A stretch of 64,000 nucleotides of DNA from UBA4615 sp046046245 (lineage in GTDB: Bacteria; Pseudomonadota; Gammaproteobacteria; Burkholderiales; Burkholderiaceae_E), in NCBI GenBank assembly GCA_046046245.1, contig JBJOKE010000088.1, forward strand, positions 15,727 through 79,726, given 5' to 3'. Shown one piece after another: positions 40,568 through 49,491 of this stretch; position 1 is the first letter of the stretch, and each line of letters opens with the position of its first letter. A program made the translations under genes and the position numbers. Under the pieces are notes generated by a model that saw only the letters and a program-made list of their open reading frames with translations, did not search any database and had not been told where the DNA came from.

Positions 40568-43500
40568 CTACGCGGGAACGCCGCCTGTCGGGCGCGGCCG
40601 CGCGTCGGTCGCCGCCGCGCCCGCGGGCGCGGGCCGCAGCCGGTACCAGGCCACGTAGAGCGCCGGCACGAACAGCACCGTCATCGCCGTCGCGACGATC
40701 AGGCCGCCCATGATCGCGAAGGCCATCGGGCCCCAGAGCACGTCGCGTGACAGCGGCACCATCGCGAAGATGGCCGCCGCCGCGGTCAGCAGGATCGGCC
40801 TGAAGCGGCGCACCGCCGCCTCCCGGACCGCCTCCCAGGCATCGACGCCGGCGTCGCGGTCCTGCCGGATCTGGTCGACCAGGATCACGGTGTTGCGCAT
40901 GATCATCCCGCCCAGCGCGATCGTGCCCAGCATCGCGACGAAGCCGAACGGGCGCCCCGACAGCAGCAGCGCCGCGGCCACGCCGACGATCCCGAGCGGC
41001 GCGGTGACCAGCACCATGAACGCCAGCGAGAAGCGCTGCAGCTGGATCATCAGCAGCGCGACCACGAGCGCCAGCATCATCGGCATGCCGGCGTTGATCG
41101 ACGCCTGCGCCTTCAGGTTCTCCTCGTACGGCCCGCCCGCCTCGATCCGGTAGCCGGGGGGCAGCTTCGCGCGGATCGCATCGAGCCTCGGGGAGATCGC
41201 CATCGTGACATCGGGTGCCTGCACGCCGTCGACGAGGTCGGCGCGCACCGTCAGGTTCGGCTCGCGCGAGCGCCGCCAGAGGATCGGTTCCTCCATCGTC
41301 TCGCGGATCGTCGCGACCTGCGACAGCGACACCGCGCGGCCGTTGGCGGTCTGCAGCTGCAGGTTGCCGAGGTTCGCGAGGCTCGCGCGCTCGGCCGCGG
41401 GGGCGCGCAGCACCACCTCGATCAGCTTGTCGCGCTCGCGGAAGGTGCCGATCGTCGCGCCCGAGACCGCGCCGCCCACCGCGCGCGCCACCTGCCCGCT
41501 CGACAGGCCGATGACCCGGGCCTTGTCCTGGTCGACGTCGATGCGCAGCGCCGGCGCGCGCTCGCCCCAGTCGGGGTGGACGTCTAGCGTGTGCGGATCG
41601 TCGCGGATCACCGCGGCGACCTCCTCGCCGATCGCCTTCAGGCGCTGCGGATCGGGGCCGAGGACGCGGAACTGCACCGGATAGGCCACCGGCGGCCCGA
41701 GGGGCGTGCGGAACGCCCGGGCGCGGATCCCCGGGAACTGGTCCTCGAGCGCCTGGCGCAGCCGCGGCAGCGCGCGGTCGCGGCCGGCGACGTCCCGGGT
41801 CAGCACGACGAACTGCGCGAAGTTCGGCCGGAACAGCTGCTGGTCGAGCGACAGGTAGTAGCGCGGCGAGCCGTTGCCGACGTAGACGACGAAGGTCGAC
41901 ACGTCCTCGTCCTTCGCGAGGACCGCCTCGAAGCGCTTCGCCTGCGCCTCGGTCGCGCGATACGACGCGCCCTCGGGCAGCCACATCTCGACCAGGATCT
42001 CAGCCCGGTCCGAGTTCGGGAAGAACTGCTTCTCGGTGGCCTTCATGCCCAGGCCGCCGAGCACGAACAGCCCGATCGTCGCCGCGATCGTGGCCCAGCG
42101 CCAGCGCATGCAGACCTCGATCGTCGCCCGCAGTCGCCGGTAGAAGCCGGTGTCGAAGACCTCGCGGTGCTCGCCGCCGGGCTTGCCCTTCAGCACCCAG
42201 TAGCCGATGAACGGCGTGGCGACGATCGCCGCGACCCACGACACCAGCAGCGCGATGGTGACCACCGCGAAGATCGCGAAGGTGTACTCGCCGGTGGTCG
42301 ACTTCGCCGTCGCGATCGGCAGGAAGCCCGCCGCGGTGATCAGCGTGCCGGTCAGCATCGGGAACGCGGTGCTGGTGTACGCGAAGGTCGCGGCGCGGAA
42401 CTTGTCCCAGCCCTCCTCCACCTTGCGGGCCATCATCTCGACCGCGATCATCGCGTCGTCGACCAGCAGTCCCAGCGCGATCACCAGCGCGCCGGTCGAG
42501 ATCCGGTGCAGGTCGATGCCGAACCACGCCATCGCGAGGAAGGTACCGGCGAGCACCAGCGGGATCGTGAGCGCGACCACCGTGCCGGCGCGCAGGCCGA
42601 GGCTGATGAACGAGACCGCCAGCACGATCGCCACCGCCTCGAGCAGCGAGCTGATGAACAGGCCGACGGCCTTCTTCACGAGCCTGGGCTGGTCGGACAC
42701 CTTCGCGAACTCGATGCCGACCGGCATGTCGGCCTTCAGGCGCGCCATGGTCGCCTCGAGGTTCGCGCCGAGCTCGAGCACGTCGCCGGTCGGTACCATC
42801 GAGACCGCGAGCCCGATCGCCTGCCTGCCGCCGAAGCGCATCGTCCACGCCGGCGGATCCGCGTAGCCGCGCCAGACCTTCGCGCCGTCGCCGAGCCGCA
42901 CGGTGCGGCCGCCGATGTTGAGCCGCAACTCCTCGACCTCGCGGACCGTGTCGAACTGGCCGGTGACGCGCAGCGGCACCTGACGCGACTCGCCCTGCAC
43001 GGTCCCCGCGGGCGCGACGAGGTTCTGCGCCGCCAGCTGGTCGGCGATCCGCTGGGGGTCGATGCCGAGGTTGGCGAGCAGCTGCGGCGACAGCTCGACG
43101 AACACCTTCTCGTCCTGCTGGCCGATCAGCTCGACCTTCGAGACGTCGGGCAGGCGCAGCAGCTCCTGTCGGACCGACTCGACGCGGTCGCGCAGCTCGG
43201 CCATCGAGAACCCGTCGCCGGTGAACGCATAGATCGTGCCGAAGACGTCGCCGAACTCGTCGTTGAAGAACGGCCCGAGCGCCTCGGCGGGCAGCGTGTG
43301 GCGGATGTCGCCGACCTTCTTGCGCACCTGGTACCAGACCTGCGGCACCTCCCTGCGCGGCGCGGTGTCGAGCAGCTCGAGCACGATCAGCGACTCGCCG
43401 GGCTTCGAGTAGCTGCGGGTCCACTTGAAGTACGGCGTCTCCTGCAGCTTCTTCTCGATCCGGTCGGTGACCTGCTGGTCGACCTGTTCGGTGGTCGCGC

Positions 43501-43696
43501 CGGGCCACAGCGTCCGGATGGTCATCGCGCGGAACGCGAAGTCCGGGTCCTCGCGCTGGCCGAGCTTGAAGAAGGCCAGCGTACCGGCGACCGCGATCAC
43601 CAGCAGGAAGAACAGCGTCAGCTGGGGGTGGCGGATCGCGGCCGCCGAGACGTTGAAGCCGCCGGCGCGCGGGGCGTCGAGCCGTTCGCCGCTCAC
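40568..43696 (-). CDS. RND efflux transporter permease
   Basis: Proton-driven inner-membrane pump of the AcrB/HAE1 superfamily; the substrate is not predictable. The 1042-residue product has the standard layout of 12 membrane helices and two large periplasmic loops: an N-terminal helix (HPQLTLFFLLVIAVAG), the periplasmic start QREDPDFAFRAMTIRTLWPGA, the TM4 proton-relay aspartates in GLLVDDAMIAVEMM, and the C-terminal half with LGGMIMRNTVILVDQI, where Arg seems to replace the TM10 Lys of AcrB. The GTG start overlaps the adaptor gene stop (GTGA). No outer-membrane channel gene follows, so a shared one is likely. Confidence 0.95.
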   Translation of the reverse strand: MSGERLDAPRAGGFNVSAAAIRHPQLTLFFLLVIAVAGTLAFFKLGQREDPDFAFRAMTIRTLWPGATTEQVDQQVTDRIEKKLQETPYFKWTRSYSKPGESLIVLELLDTAPRREVPQVWYQVRKKVGDIRHTLPAEALGPFFNDEFGDVFGTIYAFTGDGFSMAELRDRVESVRQELLRLPDVSKVELIGQQDEKVFVELSPQLLANLGIDPQRIADQLAAQNLVAPAGTVQGESRQVPLRVTGQFDTVREVEELRLNIGGRTVRLGDGAKVWRGYADPPAWTMRFGGRQAIGLAVSMVPTGDVLELGANLEATMARLKADMPVGIEFAKVSDQPRLVKKAVGLFISSLLEAVAIVLAVSFISLGLRAGTVVALTIPLVLAGTFLAMAWFGIDLHRISTGALVIALGLLVDDAMIAVEMMARKVEEGWDKFRAATFAYTSTAFPMLTGTLITAAGFLPIATAKSTTGEYTFAIFAVVTIALLVSWVAAIVATPFIGYWVLKGKPGGEHREVFDTGFYRRLRATIEVCMRWRWATIAATIGLFVLGGLGMKATEKQFFPNSDRAEILVEMWLPEGASYRATEAQAKRFEAVLAKDEDVSTFVVYVGNGSPRYYLSLDQQLFRPNFAQFVVLTRDVAGRDRALPRLRQALEDQFPGIRARAFRTPLGPPVAYPVQFRVLGPDPQRLKAIGEEVAAVIRDDPHTLDVHPDWGERAPALRIDVDQDKARVIGLSSGQVARAVGGAVSGATIGTFRERDKLIEVVLRAPAAERASLANLGNLQLQTANGRAVSLSQVATIRETMEEPILWRRSREPNLTVRADLVDGVQAPDVTMAISPRLDAIRAKLPPGYRIEAGGPYEENLKAQASINAGMPMMLALVVALLMIQLQRFSLAFMVLVTAPLGIVGVAAALLLSGRPFGFVAMLGTIALGGMIMRNTVILVDQIRQDRDAGVDAWEAVREAAVRRFRPILLTAAAAIFAMVPLSRDVLWGPMAFAIMGGLIVATAMTVLFVPALYVAWYRLRPAPAGAAATDARPRPTGGVPA

Positions 43697-44883
43697 CGGG
43701 CCGCTCCCGCGGCACCCGTCGTCCCCGCGCCCGCGACGCGGACCCCGACCGCGTCCGGCGACGCGGCCCCCGCGGGCGTTGCACCACCGGCCGGCTTCGC
43801 GTCGTCCACCACGCGGACCACCTGGCCCGGCCGCAGCAGGTTGGCGCCGGCGGTGACGATCCGGTCACCCGGCTTCAGGCCGTCGAGCACGCGCACCGCG
43901 TCGTCGAGCAGACCGCCGGTGCGGACCTCGACCGGCGCGACCACGCCCTGTGCGTCGACGCGCCAGACCCGCGGCGTGCCGTCGGTCGACTGCAGCGCCG
44001 ACAGCGGCAGCACGAACGCCGCCTCGGCCGGACGCAGCGCCTGCACGACAGCGGTCATGCCGAGCGCGACGCCGTCGAGGTCGCCGAGCAGCGTGAGCCG
44101 CGCCGGATAGGTCCGGGAGGCCGGATCCGAGATCGGCGACAGCTCGCGGAGCCGGCCCGCGATCACCCGGTGACCGAGGGCGTTGACGACGACCGCCCAC
44201 TCCTTCGTGTCCCGGACGAGCCTCAGCTCGCTCTCGGGCACGTTCAGCGCGATCTCGCGCTCGCCGGTCTGCGCGACGCGGATCACCGGCTGGCCGGCGG
44301 CGACGACCTGGCCGACCTCCGCCTCGACCGCCGTCACCACGCCCGCGGCATCGGCCTTCAGCACCTGGAAGTCGAGCGCGTTGCGGGCCTGGGTCTGCTG
44401 CGCCTCGGCGGCCAGCAGTCGCGCCTGCGCGGCGTCGTAGGTCGCCTGCTGCCGGTCGAGCGAGGCCTGGCTGATGTAGTTCTGGGCACGCAGGTTGCGC
44501 AGCCGCTCGAGCTCGACCGCGGCGAGGTCCCGGTCGGTCCGCGCGGCGACCACCTGGGCCTGCTGCGCCTGCAGCGCGGGGGCGAGGTCGGTCGGATCGA
44601 GCCGGGCCAGCGTCTGGCCCTGCACGACACGGTCGCCGACCGAGACGGTCCGCTGCGCGAGCTTGCCGCCGACCCGGAAGCCGAGCCGCGATTCGATCCG
44701 CGGTCGGACCTCACCCGGGAGCTGGATCGCCACCGTGGTGCTCTGGGGCTGCACGACCATCGTCCGGACCGGCCGGGGCGGCTCCGCCTTCGGGGCGACC
44801 GCCTTCTCGGCGCAGCCGGGGAGCAGGACCGCGAGCAGCGCGGCGGTGAGCGGAAGGGCGAGGCGCATGGACAGCGGATCCAT
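43693..44883 (-). CDS. RND efflux periplasmic adaptor lipoprotein
   Basis: Membrane fusion protein joining the permease to an outer-membrane channel. The 396-residue product has a lipoprotein signal (LPLTAALLAVLLPGC, lipidated Cys near residue 24), a lipoyl-like half GFRVGGKLAQRTVSVGDRV, a coiled-coil hairpin (about 100-170), the second lipoyl half (LKADAAGVVTAVEAEVGQVV), a beta-barrel and an Ala/Gly/Pro-rich tail. ATG at 44883 is used; ATG at 44868 gives a tighter lipoprotein signal and is equally possible. First gene of the efflux operon, opposite hpnC. Confidence 0.93.
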   Translation of the reverse strand: MDPLSMRLALPLTAALLAVLLPGCAEKAVAPKAEPPRPVRTMVVQPQSTTVAIQLPGEVRPRIESRLGFRVGGKLAQRTVSVGDRVVQGQTLARLDPTDLAPALQAQQAQVVAARTDRDLAAVELERLRNLRAQNYISQASLDRQQATYDAAQARLLAAEAQQTQARNALDFQVLKADAAGVVTAVEAEVGQVVAAGQPVIRVAQTGEREIALNVPESELRLVRDTKEWAVVVNALGHRVIAGRLRELSPISDPASRTYPARLTLLGDLDGVALGMTAVVQALRPAEAAFVLPLSALQSTDGTPRVWRVDAQGVVAPVEVRTGGLLDDAVRVLDGLKPGDRIVTAGANLLRPGQVVRVVDDAKPAGGATPAGAASPDAVGVRVAGAGTTGAAGAAR

Positions 44884-44890
44884 CTTAGTG

Positions 44891-44904
44891 ACTGACGGGT
44901 TAGT
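44891..44904. promoter_or_regulatory. Possible repressor operator for the efflux operon
   Basis: The inverted repeat ACTGAC-GG-GTTAGT (one mismatch) sits in an AT-richer patch, 44885-44910, that also contains the direct repeats TTAGTGACTGA and TTAGTAAGTAA. It overlaps the predicted start site of the RND promoter. TetR-type repressors often act this way on efflux operons, but no regulator gene is adjacent. Confidence 0.4.
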
Positions 44905-44909
44905 AAGTA

Positions 44910-44938
44910 AATGTATCCGCGCCTGACGGCATCGTCAA
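44910..44938 (-). promoter_or_regulatory. Sigma-70 promoter of the RND efflux operon
   Basis: On the minus strand TTGACG (44933-44938), a 17-base spacer and TACATT (44910-44915). The predicted start is near 44903, inside the possible operator. Confidence 0.65.
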
Positions 44939-44963
44939 CGCGGCCGGGCGGAGTCCGACCCCC

Positions 44964-44969
44964 TACAAT
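44964..44969 (+). promoter_or_regulatory. -10 box, predicted leaderless promoter of hpnC
   Basis: TACAAT lies 7 bases before the in-frame GTG at 44977, the same layout as the AEC gene at 24210-24225. No -35 is clear. Confidence 0.5.
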
Positions 44970-44976
44970 CCGCCCC

Positions 44977-45864
44977 GTGGCTTCCCCCGTGCATGGCGTC
45001 GAGCACTACGAGAACTTCCCGGTCGCGTCCTGGCTGATGCCGGCACGTCTGCGCCCGGCGGTGGTCGCGATCTACCGATTCGCCCGGCATGCCGACGACG
45101 TCGCCGACGAGGGCGACGCAGCCGCCGGCGAACGGCTGGCGATCCTGGCCGCCCTGCGCGCCGACCTGGCCGTGGCGCGCGCCGGCGGCACGCCGGCCGC
45201 GCCGGTGGTCGCACAGCTGGTGCCCCACGTGCGCGAGCACGGTCTCGACTGGAGCCGCCTCGACGCGCTGCTGTCCGCCTTCGAGCAGGACGTGAGCGTC
45301 CACCGCTACCCGGATGCCGCGACGCTGCAGGACTACTGCCGCCGCTCGGCCGACCCGGTCGGCCACCTCGTGCTGGCGCTCGCGGGCCGTCTGGACGATG
45401 CGACGCGTCCGCTGTCCGACCGGATCTGCAGCGCGCTGCAGCTGATCAACTTCCTGCAGGACGCGGCCATCGACGCCGCGCGCGGCCGGATCTACCTCCC
45501 GCTCGATGCCCTCGCCCGGCACGGCGCCGGCGAGGAGGACGTGATGCGGGCGCTGGCCGAGCGCCGCGCATCCCCCGCGCTGCGTGCCTGCGTCGCCGCC
45601 GAGGCCGCCCGCGCCGGGGCGATGCTCTCCGCGGGCACGTCGCTGCCGGCTCGCGTCGGCGGCCGGCTCGGCTGGGAGCTGCGCGCGGTCGTCGCCGGCG
45701 GTGCCCGTATCCTCTCCAAGCTCGCCGCCGGCGGGCACGACCCGTTCGCCGCGCGGCCCGCGCTGCGCGGCGCCGACGCCCTGCCGCTCGCGGCCGCGGT
45801 GCTGCGCCTGGCGCTCGCGCCGCCGCCAGCCGATCCAGCGGCCTCGCGCCCCGAGCCCCGATGA
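44977..45864 (+). CDS. hpnC: Squalene synthase HpnC
   Basis: With HpnD and HpnE it makes squalene from farnesyl diphosphate; HpnC converts presqualene diphosphate to hydroxysqualene. The 295-residue product starts ASPVHGVEHYENFPVASWLMP, a typical HpnC opening, and has the two Asp-rich substrate motifs HADDVADEGD and NFLQDAAIDAARGRIYLP. The GTG at 44977 is chosen by similarity and by the TACAAT box 7 bases upstream. hpnD overlaps its stop by 4 bp. Confidence 0.94.
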   Translation: MASPVHGVEHYENFPVASWLMPARLRPAVVAIYRFARHADDVADEGDAAAGERLAILAALRADLAVARAGGTPAAPVVAQLVPHVREHGLDWSRLDALLSAFEQDVSVHRYPDAATLQDYCRRSADPVGHLVLALAGRLDDATRPLSDRICSALQLINFLQDAAIDAARGRIYLPLDALARHGAGEEDVMRALAERRASPALRACVAAEAARAGAMLSAGTSLPARVGGRLGWELRAVVAGGARILSKLAAGGHDPFAARPALRGADALPLAAAVLRLALAPPPADPAASRPEPR

Positions 45865-46739
45865 CGCCCGACGAGTACTGCCAGGACAAGGCCGCCAAGA
45901 GCGGCTCGAGCTTCTACTACAGCTTCCTGTTCCTGCCGCCCGAGCGGCGCCGGGCGATCACCGCGCTCTACGCGTTCTGCCGCGAGGTCGACGACGTCGT
46001 CGACGAGATGCGCGATCCCGCGGTCGCCCGCACGAAGCTCGACTGGTGGCAGGCCGAGCTCGAGCGGATGGTCGCCGGCGCACCGACGCACCCGGTCACC
46101 CGCGCCCTGCAGCCGCATGTCGATCGCTACGACATCAGCCGCGGGCGCCTGGTGGAGGTCATCGACGGCATGCGGATGGACCTCGAGCAGACCCGCTACC
46201 TGGACTACACGGGCCTGACCCTCTATTGCCGACGCGTGGCCGGCGTCGTCGGCGAGATGGCGAGCGGCATCTTCGGCCGTACCGACCCCGCGACGCTGCG
46301 ATACGCGGATGCGCTGGGCCTCGCGTTCCAGCTCACCAACATCATCCGCGACGTCGGCGAGGATGCGCGCAAGGGCCGCATCTACCTGCCCCTCGAGGAC
46401 CTGCAGCGCTTCGGCGTGACCGCCGGCGAGATCCTCGGCAGCCGCCACGGCGATCGCTTCGTCGAACTCATGCGCTTCCAGGCGCAGCGCGCGCGCGAGG
46501 CCTACGCGCGCGCGTACGGGCTGCTGCCCGAGGTCGACCGCCGCGCACAGCGTCCCGGCCTCATCATGTCGGCGATCTACTCGACCCTCCTGGAGGAGAT
46601 CGAGCGCGACGGATTCCTCGTCCTCGACCGCCGGACCTCGCTCACGCCGATCCGAAAGCTCTGGCTGGCGTGGCGGACCTGGGTCACGGGCCGACCGCCC
46701 GGCTTCGACGCGGCGCGCCGCACGGTGCCGGGCGGGTGA
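45861..46739 (+). CDS. hpnD: Presqualene diphosphate synthase HpnD
   Basis: Condenses two farnesyl diphosphates to presqualene diphosphate. The 292-residue product starts MTPDEYCQDKAAKSGSSFYY and has the Asp-rich motifs FCREVDDVVDEM and NIIRDVGEDARKGRIYLP. The ATG overlaps the hpnC stop (ATGA) and its own stop overlaps the hpnE GTG (GTGA), so the three genes are translationally coupled. Confidence 0.95.
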   Translation: MTPDEYCQDKAAKSGSSFYYSFLFLPPERRRAITALYAFCREVDDVVDEMRDPAVARTKLDWWQAELERMVAGAPTHPVTRALQPHVDRYDISRGRLVEVIDGMRMDLEQTRYLDYTGLTLYCRRVAGVVGEMASGIFGRTDPATLRYADALGLAFQLTNIIRDVGEDARKGRIYLPLEDLQRFGVTAGEILGSRHGDRFVELMRFQAQRAREAYARAYGLLPEVDRRAQRPGLIMSAIYSTLLEEIERDGFLVLDRRTSLTPIRKLWLAWRTWVTGRPPGFDAARRTVPGG

Positions 46740-48076
46740 GCGAGGCGCTCGTCGTCGGCGCCGGCTGGGCCGGGCTCGCCGCGGCGGTCGGTCTGGTCGA
46801 GGCGGGCTGGCGGACGACCGTGATCGATGCCGCCCCGCAGCCGGGCGGCCGCGCGCGCTCGCAGACGCTGCGGCTCGACGCGACGACCGCGGTCGAGGTC
46901 GACAACGGACAGCACCTGCTGATCGGCGCCTACCGGTCCACGCTCGCGCTGGTGCGACGCGTGGGCGTCGACCCCGACGCGGTCCTCGCCCGCTCGCGGA
47001 TGCGGCTGGCCGGGCCGGACGGCTTCGAGTTGCGCGCCGCACCGCTGCCGGCGCCGCTGCACCTGGGGATCGGGCTGCTCGCGGCGCGCGGCCTGCCCGG
47101 CTCGCAGCGGCTCGCGATGGTCCGCGCGATGACCGGCCTCGCCCTGCGCGGCCCGTCCGCGGTGCCCGAGGGCGCGACCGTCGCCGACTGGCTCGCGGCG
47201 ACGCGGCAGCCCGCCGGGCTCGTCGCCCGGATCTGGGCCCCCCTGTGCGTGGGCGCGCTGAACACGCCTCCGGAGCGTGCCTGCGCACGCGCCTTCGCGC
47301 AGGTGCTCTGCGACGCGCTGCTGGCTCGCGCCGCCGACTCGGACTTCCTGCTGCCGCGCGGCACGCTCGGGGAGGTCCTGCCGGGACCCGCGGCCGCGTG
47401 GCTCGCGCAACGCGGTGCCGTGCTCCGATGGCGGACCGCCTGCCGCGGCCTCGCCCTCGGTGGCGGCGGCCGATGGACGGCACTGACCGACGCGGGTCCG
47501 GTGGCCGCCGACCGGGTGGTGCTCGCCGTGCCGCCGCCACAGGCCTCGCGCCTGCTGGCGGGCGCGGTCCCGGACGCGCGCCGCGTGCCGCTGGACGCCT
47601 TCGAGCACGAGCCGATCGCGACCGTCTGGCTGGCCTGGGAGCGTCCGCTCGCGCTGCCCGAGGTGACGATGCTCGACGAGCGTCCCGCCGAGCGTGCCTG
47701 GGGACAGTGGCTGTTCGGCCGGGCGGCACCGGCCGACGGATCGGTCCGGGCGCTCGCGGGCGTGGTGGTCAGCGCGGCGGGCCGTCTGGAGACCTCGCCG
47801 GATGCGCTCGCCGCCGGCGTCGCTGCACAGGTGGCCGCCCAGCTGGCGCTGCCGCCGCCCTCGCACGCGCGCGCGGTCGTCGAGAAGCGGGCGACGATCC
47901 GGTGCGCGCCCGAGCGCCCGAGGCTCGACGTCGACGAGCTCGCCGACGTCGCCCCCGGGCTGTCGCTGGCCGGCGACTGGGTCTGGCACCGCTATCCGGC
48001 GACGATCGAGTCGGCGGTGCGCGCGGGCGACGCGGCGGCACGGCACGCGGTCGGCGGCGAGGTGGTGCGGGCCTGA
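46736..48076 (+). CDS. hpnE: Hydroxysqualene dehydroxylase HpnE
   Basis: FAD-dependent oxidoreductase that reduces hydroxysqualene to squalene, the last step of the HpnCDE route. The 446-residue product has the N-terminal dinucleotide-binding motif VVGAGWAGLAAAVGLVEAG, the second motif PGGRARS, DNGQHLLIGAY, and a C-terminal FAD motif LAGDWVWHRYPATIESAVRAG. The GTG start overlaps the hpnD stop. No squalene-hopene cyclase is in the window, so the product may go to hopanoids or carotenoid-like lipids made elsewhere. Confidence 0.94.
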   Translation: MSEALVVGAGWAGLAAAVGLVEAGWRTTVIDAAPQPGGRARSQTLRLDATTAVEVDNGQHLLIGAYRSTLALVRRVGVDPDAVLARSRMRLAGPDGFELRAAPLPAPLHLGIGLLAARGLPGSQRLAMVRAMTGLALRGPSAVPEGATVADWLAATRQPAGLVARIWAPLCVGALNTPPERACARAFAQVLCDALLARAADSDFLLPRGTLGEVLPGPAAAWLAQRGAVLRWRTACRGLALGGGGRWTALTDAGPVAADRVVLAVPPPQASRLLAGAVPDARRVPLDAFEHEPIATVWLAWERPLALPEVTMLDERPAERAWGQWLFGRAAPADGSVRALAGVVVSAAGRLETSPDALAAGVAAQVAAQLALPPPSHARAVVEKRATIRCAPERPRLDVDELADVAPGLSLAGDWVWHRYPATIESAVRAGDAAARHAVGGEVVRA

Positions 48077-48088
48077 GCCGGCGGCATC

Positions 48089-48112
48089 AGATCGTCACGA
48101 TCGTGACGATCT
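48089..48112. repeat. Perfect 24-bp palindrome between hpnE and radA
   Basis: Two 10-base arms, AGATCGTCAC and GTGACGATCT, flank a central GATC. It lies in the 47-base gap between two convergent genes. It can fold as a hairpin but has no GC-rich base or T-run, so it may be a protein-binding site rather than a terminator. Confidence 0.9.
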
Positions 48113-48123
48113 CTCCGTGGCGT

Positions 48124-49488
48124 TCACCAGGCCGCCTGCAGTGCCGCGTCGATCCGCTCGACCGCGACCACCTCGAGCCCCTCGATCGGCTTCTTCGGCA
48201 CGTTCGCGCGCGGCGCGATGACCTTCGAGAACCCGAGCTTGGCGGCCTCCCGCAGACGCTCCTGCCCGCGCGGCGACGGCCGGATCTCGCCGGCCAGCCC
48301 GACCTCGCCGAACACGGCGAGCCCGCGCGGGAGCGGTCGGTCCTTGAGCGACGAGACGATCGCGAGCAGCACCGCGAGGTCCGCGGCAGGCTCGCCGATC
48401 CTGACGCCGCCCACCGCGTTGATGAACACGTCCTGGTCGAAGCAGGCGATGCCCGCGTGCCGGTGCAGCACGGCCAGCAGCATCGCAAGCCGCGCGGGCT
48501 CGAGCCCGACCGACAGCCTGCGCGGCGACGGCGAGTGCGACGCGTCGACCAGCGCCTGCACCTCGACCAGCAGCGGACGCGAGCCCTCCTGCGTGACCAG
48601 CACGCACGAGCCGGACACCTGCCTGTCGTGCTGCGACAGGAACAGCGCCGAGGGGTTCGACACGCCGCGCAGGCCGCGATCGGTCATCGCGAACACGCCG
48701 AGTTCGTTGACCGCGCCGAAGCGGTTCTTGAACGCGCGCACCAGCCGGTACGACGAGTGCGTGTCGCCCTCGAAGTACAGCACCGTGTCGACCATGTGCT
48801 CGAGCACGCGGGGGCCGGCGAGCGTGCCCTCCTTGGTCACGTGGCCGATCATCACCACCGCCACGCCGGACTGCTTGGCCAGCCGCGTGAGCTGCGCCGC
48901 GCAGTCGCGGACCTGCGCGACCGAGCCCGGCGCGGAGCTGAGCTGCTCGGTGTACAGCGTCTGGATCGAGTCGACGACGACGACCGCGGGCTTGCGCGAC
49001 TCCACGCCGGCGACGATCCGCTCGAGCCCGATCTCGGGCAGGAGCGGTACCTTCGAACCGTCGACGCCGAGCCGGCGGGCACGCATCGCCACCTGTGCGG
49101 CCGACTCCTCGCCACTCACGTACAGCACCGGCAGCGACTGCGACAGGTGCGCGAGGGCCTGCAGCAGCAGCGTCGACTTGCCGATGCCCGGATCGCCGCC
49201 GATGAGCACGACCGAGCCCGGCACGAGGCCGCCACCGAGCACGCGGTCGAACTCCTCGGCGCCGGTCGGCCAGCGCGGGACCTCGGCGGCCACCACCTCG
49301 TCGAGCATCTGCACGCCGCCGGCCGGCGCGAGCGGCGCGAAGCGGTTGCCCGGCGCAACCGCACGCGCGGGCTCGACCACCGACTCGGTCAGCGTGTTCC
49401 AGGCGCCGCAGTGCGGGCAGCGGCCGGACCACTTCGGGCTGCTGCCGCCGCATTCCGCGCAGACATGCTGGGTGCGGACCTTCGCCAC
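48124..49488 (-). CDS. radA: DNA repair protein RadA
   Basis: RecA-like ATPase that helps process recombination intermediates and branch migration. The 454-residue product has the N-terminal four-Cys zinc finger (CAECG and CPHCG), Walker A GDPGIGKS at residues 98-105, the RadA-specific KNRFG motif (FKNRFGAVNELGVF) and a C-terminal Lon-like domain. All motifs are intact. It is 3 bases downstream of alr on the same strand and convergent with hpnE. Confidence 0.97.
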   Translation of the reverse strand: MAKVRTQHVCAECGGSSPKWSGRCPHCGAWNTLTESVVEPARAVAPGNRFAPLAPAGGVQMLDEVVAAEVPRWPTGAEEFDRVLGGGLVPGSVVLIGGDPGIGKSTLLLQALAHLSQSLPVLYVSGEESAAQVAMRARRLGVDGSKVPLLPEIGLERIVAGVESRKPAVVVVDSIQTLYTEQLSSAPGSVAQVRDCAAQLTRLAKQSGVAVVMIGHVTKEGTLAGPRVLEHMVDTVLYFEGDTHSSYRLVRAFKNRFGAVNELGVFAMTDRGLRGVSNPSALFLSQHDRQVSGSCVLVTQEGSRPLLVEVQALVDASHSPSPRRLSVGLEPARLAMLLAVLHRHAGIACFDQDVFINAVGGVRIGEPAADLAVLLAIVSSLKDRPLPRGLAVFGEVGLAGEIRPSPRGQERLREAAKLGFSKVIAPRANVPKKPIEGLEVVAVERIDAALQAAW

Positions 49489-49491
49489 GGG

